Shown in pieces: positions 61,673-64,000 of a DNA stretch of 64,000 bases. Positions within the stretch are counted from its first letter, which is position 1. The number at the start of each line of letters is the position of its first letter. The position numbers were made by a program, and so were the translations under genes. This stretch comes from Rubricoccus sp963708165 (GTDB taxonomy: Bacteria > Bacteroidota > Rhodothermia > Rhodothermales > Rubricoccaceae): NCBI GenBank assembly GCA_963708165.1, contig OY970187.1, positions 1,860,001-1,924,000 of the forward strand, in the 5' to 3' direction. The notes under the pieces were generated by a model. The model was given only the letters and a program-made list of their open reading frames with translations. It searched no databases and was not told where the DNA came from.

Positions 61673-62254
61673 ATGGCCCGCCCTCGCGAGTTCGACACCG
61701 ACACCGCCCTCGACGCCGCCCGAGATGCCTTCTGGCGCCTCGGCTACAGCGACACGACGCTTACCGACCTGACGGACGCGATGGGTATCTCGCGCCCCAG
61801 CCTGTACAACGCCTTCGGAGACAAGGAGGCGCTCTTCCTCGCGGTCCTCCGCTCCTACGCCAGAGGCTACGCGCCCGCTCTCGCGGCGATGGATACCGAG
61901 CCCGATGGGCACACCGCCGTCCGCTCGTTTCTGCTCACGGCCGCCAGAGGCCTGGCCGAGACGCCGGGCTGCCTGCGCGTGGGACACACGGCGCTGAGCG
62001 GCGACCACGCGACCGCCCTCGCCCGAGCGCTCGCTGACGAGCACCGCGCCTTCGAGACAGCCATCGAACGCCGCCTCTGGCGCGCCCAGGCGGATGGACA
62101 CCTAGCCTCTGGCGAAGACCCGGTAACGCTCGCGACATTCTTTGCGGGCGCTGTCAGCGCGATGGCCGTGCGCTCCCGCGTCGGCGCCGACGTGGCGACG
62201 CTGGAGAGCATCGCGGAGCTCGCGATGCGAGCGTGGCGTGTGCTAGAAGCCTAG
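61673..62254 (+). CDS. TetR/AcrR-family transcriptional regulator
   Basis: 193 residues. Helix-turn-helix TDLTDAMGISRPSLYNAFGD near 36-55, ending KEALFLAVL, is the TetR DNA-binding module. The ligand domain (about 60-190) has GCLRVGHTALSGDHATALAR and VTLATFFAGAVSAMAVRSR, typical of the AcrR_C/TetR_C class. A repressor of the divergent aldo-keto reductase is likely; inducer unknown. Confidence 0.9.
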   Translation: MARPREFDTDTALDAARDAFWRLGYSDTTLTDLTDAMGISRPSLYNAFGDKEALFLAVLRSYARGYAPALAAMDTEPDGHTAVRSFLLTAARGLAETPGCLRVGHTALSGDHATALARALADEHRAFETAIERRLWRAQADGHLASGEDPVTLATFFAGAVSAMAVRSRVGADVATLESIAELAMRAWRVLEA

Positions 62255-62278
62255 ACGGTCCGCCAGAGGCCTCTGGCG

Positions 62279-63022
62279 CTAGCCGATTTGAAACGCCGCC
62301 AGACGCTCGTACAACGGCCGCGCGGCCTCCAGGACCGGCGCCAGAGGCTCGGGCACGACGGTCTCGCGCTCCGCCTCTGGCGGCTCGAAGCCGGTCGTCT
62401 GGTAGAGGCGCTGGTACCAGATCTCGCCCCAGACGCCATCGGTCGCGCGCGGGCCGGGCGCCCACCTCAGCATCGCCGCATCCCACGGCACGCCTAGCGC
62501 GGCGCAGAGCGCACGGAGCGACGCCTCTGGCGCCGCGCGGACGGTGCGGCCGTCCAAGACCGGCGGCGCGTGGCCCAGCCGGTCGGCGGTGCGCTCGAAG
62601 AGTTCGACTTGCTGCGGGAGGCCCGTGTCTTCGAGCGTCGCGCCGGGGATCACCTGTGCCAGCGAGGCCAGCATCGCGGCGGGCTCGCGAATGAGAAACG
62701 CGTGGCGAAAGCCGTCCAGCCACGCGCGATCCATGCGCGGCAGCAGGTGGTGCGCCATGTGCTTCTGCACCCAGAAACGCGGCCCGCCAGAGGCCTCCTC
62801 TGGCGCCAGAGGCCCGGTGAGTACCGCAGCGACCTCGCGCCAGTCGGTCGGCTGCGAGGCGAGGATGGCGTCGCGGCCGGGGTGGTCTTTGCCCGTTGCG
62901 GCGAGGTAGGCAGCGTAGAGCGGCTCGTCGGTCACGATGGTATCGGCACGGCTGTCCCAGGCGCGGAGCAGCGCCGTCGAGATGTTTCGGGGGCCGCTCC
63001 AGACGGCGATGCGTGCAGGCAC
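62279..63022 (-). CDS. Sulfotransferase-like protein
   Basis: 247 residues from GTG. IAVWSGPRNISTALLRAW has the 5'-phosphosulfate (PAPS) binding-type loop seen in this family (GPRNISTALL). FWVQKHMAHHLLPRMDRAWL and FRHAFLIREPAAMLASLAQV carry the 3'-phosphate-binding Arg/Ser region. Family members transfer sulfate, but this subgroup is often annotated only as P-loop/sulfotransferase-like. A PLAPEEASGG linker near 72 is repeat-encoded. Confidence 0.75.
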   Translation of the reverse strand: MPARIAVWSGPRNISTALLRAWDSRADTIVTDEPLYAAYLAATGKDHPGRDAILASQPTDWREVAAVLTGPLAPEEASGGPRFWVQKHMAHHLLPRMDRAWLDGFRHAFLIREPAAMLASLAQVIPGATLEDTGLPQQVELFERTADRLGHAPPVLDGRTVRAAPEASLRALCAALGVPWDAAMLRWAPGPRATDGVWGEIWYQRLYQTTGFEPPEAERETVVPEPLAPVLEAARPLYERLAAFQIG

Positions 63023-63099
63023 AGGCGCAGAGGCGAGGTGTACCCCCAGGCTACCGACGGCACCAGCGCGCGCGCCAGAGGCCCGCGCGTCCTGCCGGG

Positions 63100-64000
63100 T
63101 TAGTGCGCCTCTGGCGCGGCCCGCGCGGCCGTTCGCGTAGGGGATACCTCGGGCTCCAGGATCACCACGAGCGCGAGGTGTACGCGTGCCATCTCGGTAT
63201 CGAGCGCGTCCATGTGCTCGCGGTAGGGCACGTCGGTGCCGCCGCGGGCGCCGTCGTCCATCGCTCCGGCGACGCTCGCGAGCGCGTCCATGCCCATCGC
63301 CAGCGCCACGCCGCGCAGCGAGTGCGCGGCTGCGCCGATGGCCTGGCGCTGCTCGCCGTGGACGGCACGGCGAAGCTCTTCCACGGTCGTGCCCACGCGA
63401 CCCGCGAACGCGCCCACAAGCTCACGTACGAACTCCGGGTCGTCTTCTCCGATCTGCTTCCTTAGGGTCGCGCGCATGTTCTCCACGAGGTCCAGCACCT
63501 CCGGCGAGGGCTCGGCCTCTGGCGCCAGAGGCGCGCCGACGCGTACGGCGCTCGAAAGAGCACGTCTGAGCGCGTCGCGCGAGAGGGGCTTGGAGACGTA
63601 GTCGTTGGCACCGGCCTCTAGGCAGGCCTCGCGGTCGCCCTGCATCGCGTTGGCGGTCAGCGCGATCACGTGCGGCTGAGCCTCTGGCGGGAGCTCCTGG
63701 CGCAGGCGGCGCGTGGCTTCCAGGCCGTCCATCTCGGGCATCTGGATGTCCATCAGCACCACGTCGTAGGGGCGCGCGTGGAGCGCCGCGAGTGCTTCGG
63801 CGCCGTTGGCGACTGCGTCGGCGGTGAGGCCCATGCGGCTGAGCGTGCGCAGCGCCACGCGCTGGTTGATCGCGTTGTCCTCGGCGATGAGGACGCGCAG
63901 AGTCGGGTCCAGCGCGGCGGCCTCTGGCGCGGCGGGGGAGTGCGCCGTCGGCGCCGCGGGTGTGGTAGTGAACACGTCAACGAGGGCTGAGTACAGGAGA
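63100..64000 (-). CDS. Hybrid sensor kinase C-terminus: REC and Hpt domains (5' end outside window)
   Basis: The frame is open to the window edge, so this is the 3' part of a larger gene. REC domain: LRVLIAEDNAINQRVALRTL with acidic Glu-Asp, phospho-Asp in YDVVLMDIQMPEMDGLEATR, conserved Thr-Ala in VIALTANAM and Lys in DYVSKPLS. A repeat-coded APLAPEAEPSPE linker leads to an Hpt domain (EDDPEFVRELVGAFAGRVGT, then IGAAAHSLRGVALAMGMDAL with phospho-His). Such proteins end multistep phosphorelays. The sensor and kinase parts lie upstream on the minus strand, beyond position 64000. Confidence 0.8.
   Translation of the reverse strand, partial: LLYSALVDVFTTTPAAPTAHSPAAPEAAALDPTLRVLIAEDNAINQRVALRTLSRMGLTADAVANGAEALAALHARPYDVVLMDIQMPEMDGLEATRRLRQELPPEAQPHVIALTANAMQGDREACLEAGANDYVSKPLSRDALRRALSSAVRVGAPLAPEAEPSPEVLDLVENMRATLRKQIGEDDPEFVRELVGAFAGRVGTTVEELRRAVHGEQRQAIGAAAHSLRGVALAMGMDALASVAGAMDDGARGGTDVPYREHMDALDTEMARVHLALVVILEPEVSPTRTAARAAPEAH

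Larger units (their letters stand above)
1..64000. repeat. Interspersed CCTCTGGCG / CGCCAGAGG repeat family
   Basis: The nonamer CCTCTGGCG, usually preceded by G, and its complement recur throughout on both strands. The first 1.55 kb hold nine sites (near 86, 248, 468, 655, 990, 1258, 1290, 1410 and 1528). Inside genes they are mostly single half-sites. Between genes they pair as GCCTCTGGCGCCAGAGGC, usually after stop codons, or CGCCAGAGGCCTCTGGCG, usually before starts. In coding frames they read as Ala-Ser-Gly/Ala-Arg-Gly, Pro-Leu-Ala/Pro-Glu-Ala or Leu-Trp-Arg/Arg-Gln-Arg. They bring in TCT, AGA and AGG codons that look uncommon elsewhere. Function unknown; density and hairpin use resemble uptake sequences. 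Confidence 0.95.

Noticed and set aside
1..64000. CRISPR array from regularly repeated nonamers
   Set aside because: Spacing is irregular, copies lie in coding sequence on both strands, and no cas gene is present.

Overview
The window is 64 kb of high-GC bacterial chromosome. It is densely coded on both strands, has no rRNA or intact tRNA genes, and shows no phage or IS transposase. Several features suggest a marine Bacteroidota/Rhodothermota-type bacterium (Rubricoccaceae such as Rubrivirga or Rubricoccus would fit): a B12-dependent class II ribonucleotide reductase, a Bacteroidota-style sigma-54, many short lipoproteins with a clear lipobox, OmpA/BON envelope proteins, a two-component propeller sensor, DUF4139, DUF4349 and DUF3109 proteins. 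This placement is inference from gene content, not a search result.

Layout. 1-5.5 kb: end of an FAD/Fe-S oxidase, a DUF433-membrane protein set beside a diverged copy of that oxidase's 3' end, envelope proteins and a GroES-like protein. 6-9 kb: nrdJ behind a long leader with DnaA-box-like repeats. 9-10.7 kb: accessory patch (hicB with a decayed hicA, DUF433, GIY-YIG nuclease) among inverted repeats. 10.8-17.8 kb: envelope proteins (BON/OmpA, HhH membrane protein, PKD/OmpA lipoprotein, aspartic protease, lipoproteins) and a SulP transporter with a structured leader. 17.9-24.8 kb: ECF sigma factor, holA, a broken hydrolase, DinB, nuoI, lipA, ndk. 24.9-33 kb: PDZ-MORN, DUF4349, DUF4139, cation/proton antiporter with USP-like tail, lipase, DinB. 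33-41.7 kb: apaG, an ECF sigma/anti-sigma pair, YhbY, nitrilase, a KamA-type aminomutase, YihY, Smr, a class I amidotransferase. 41.8-52.9 kb: SLT-like exported protein, a nucleotidyltransferase pair, two SDR enzymes, methyltransferase, flavin reductase, glyoxalase, SGNH hydrolase, PDZ-GAF membrane protein. 53-64 kb: ruvB, DUF3109, rpoN, propeller sensor, aldo-keto reductase with a divergent TetR regulator, sulfotransferase, and the REC-Hpt end of a hybrid kinase.

Two things dominate the sequence. First, the nonamer CCTCTGGCG and its complement occur everywhere (nine sites in the first 1.55 kb), singly inside genes and as perfect palindromes between genes. Behind stop codons the pair is usually GCCTCTGGCGCCAGAGGC; before starts it is usually CGCCAGAGGCCTCTGGCG. 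Density, strand symmetry and use as 3' hairpins recall DNA-uptake sequences or the HIP1 repeat. Inside proteins the motif appears as ASG/ARG, PLA/PEA or LWR/RQR peptides, often in linkers. A second family of larger inverted-repeat elements (about 170-300 bp, four copies) fills several of the longest gene-free gaps.

Second, nine sites in seven otherwise well-conserved genes (nrdJ twice, lipA twice, holA, rpoN, the antiporter, a glyoxalase, probably the propeller sensor) each need removal of a single base to restore the family reading frame. All are one-base insertions at non-homopolymer sites. Residual insertion-type sequencing error is the simplest explanation and should be excluded before any biology is built on it.
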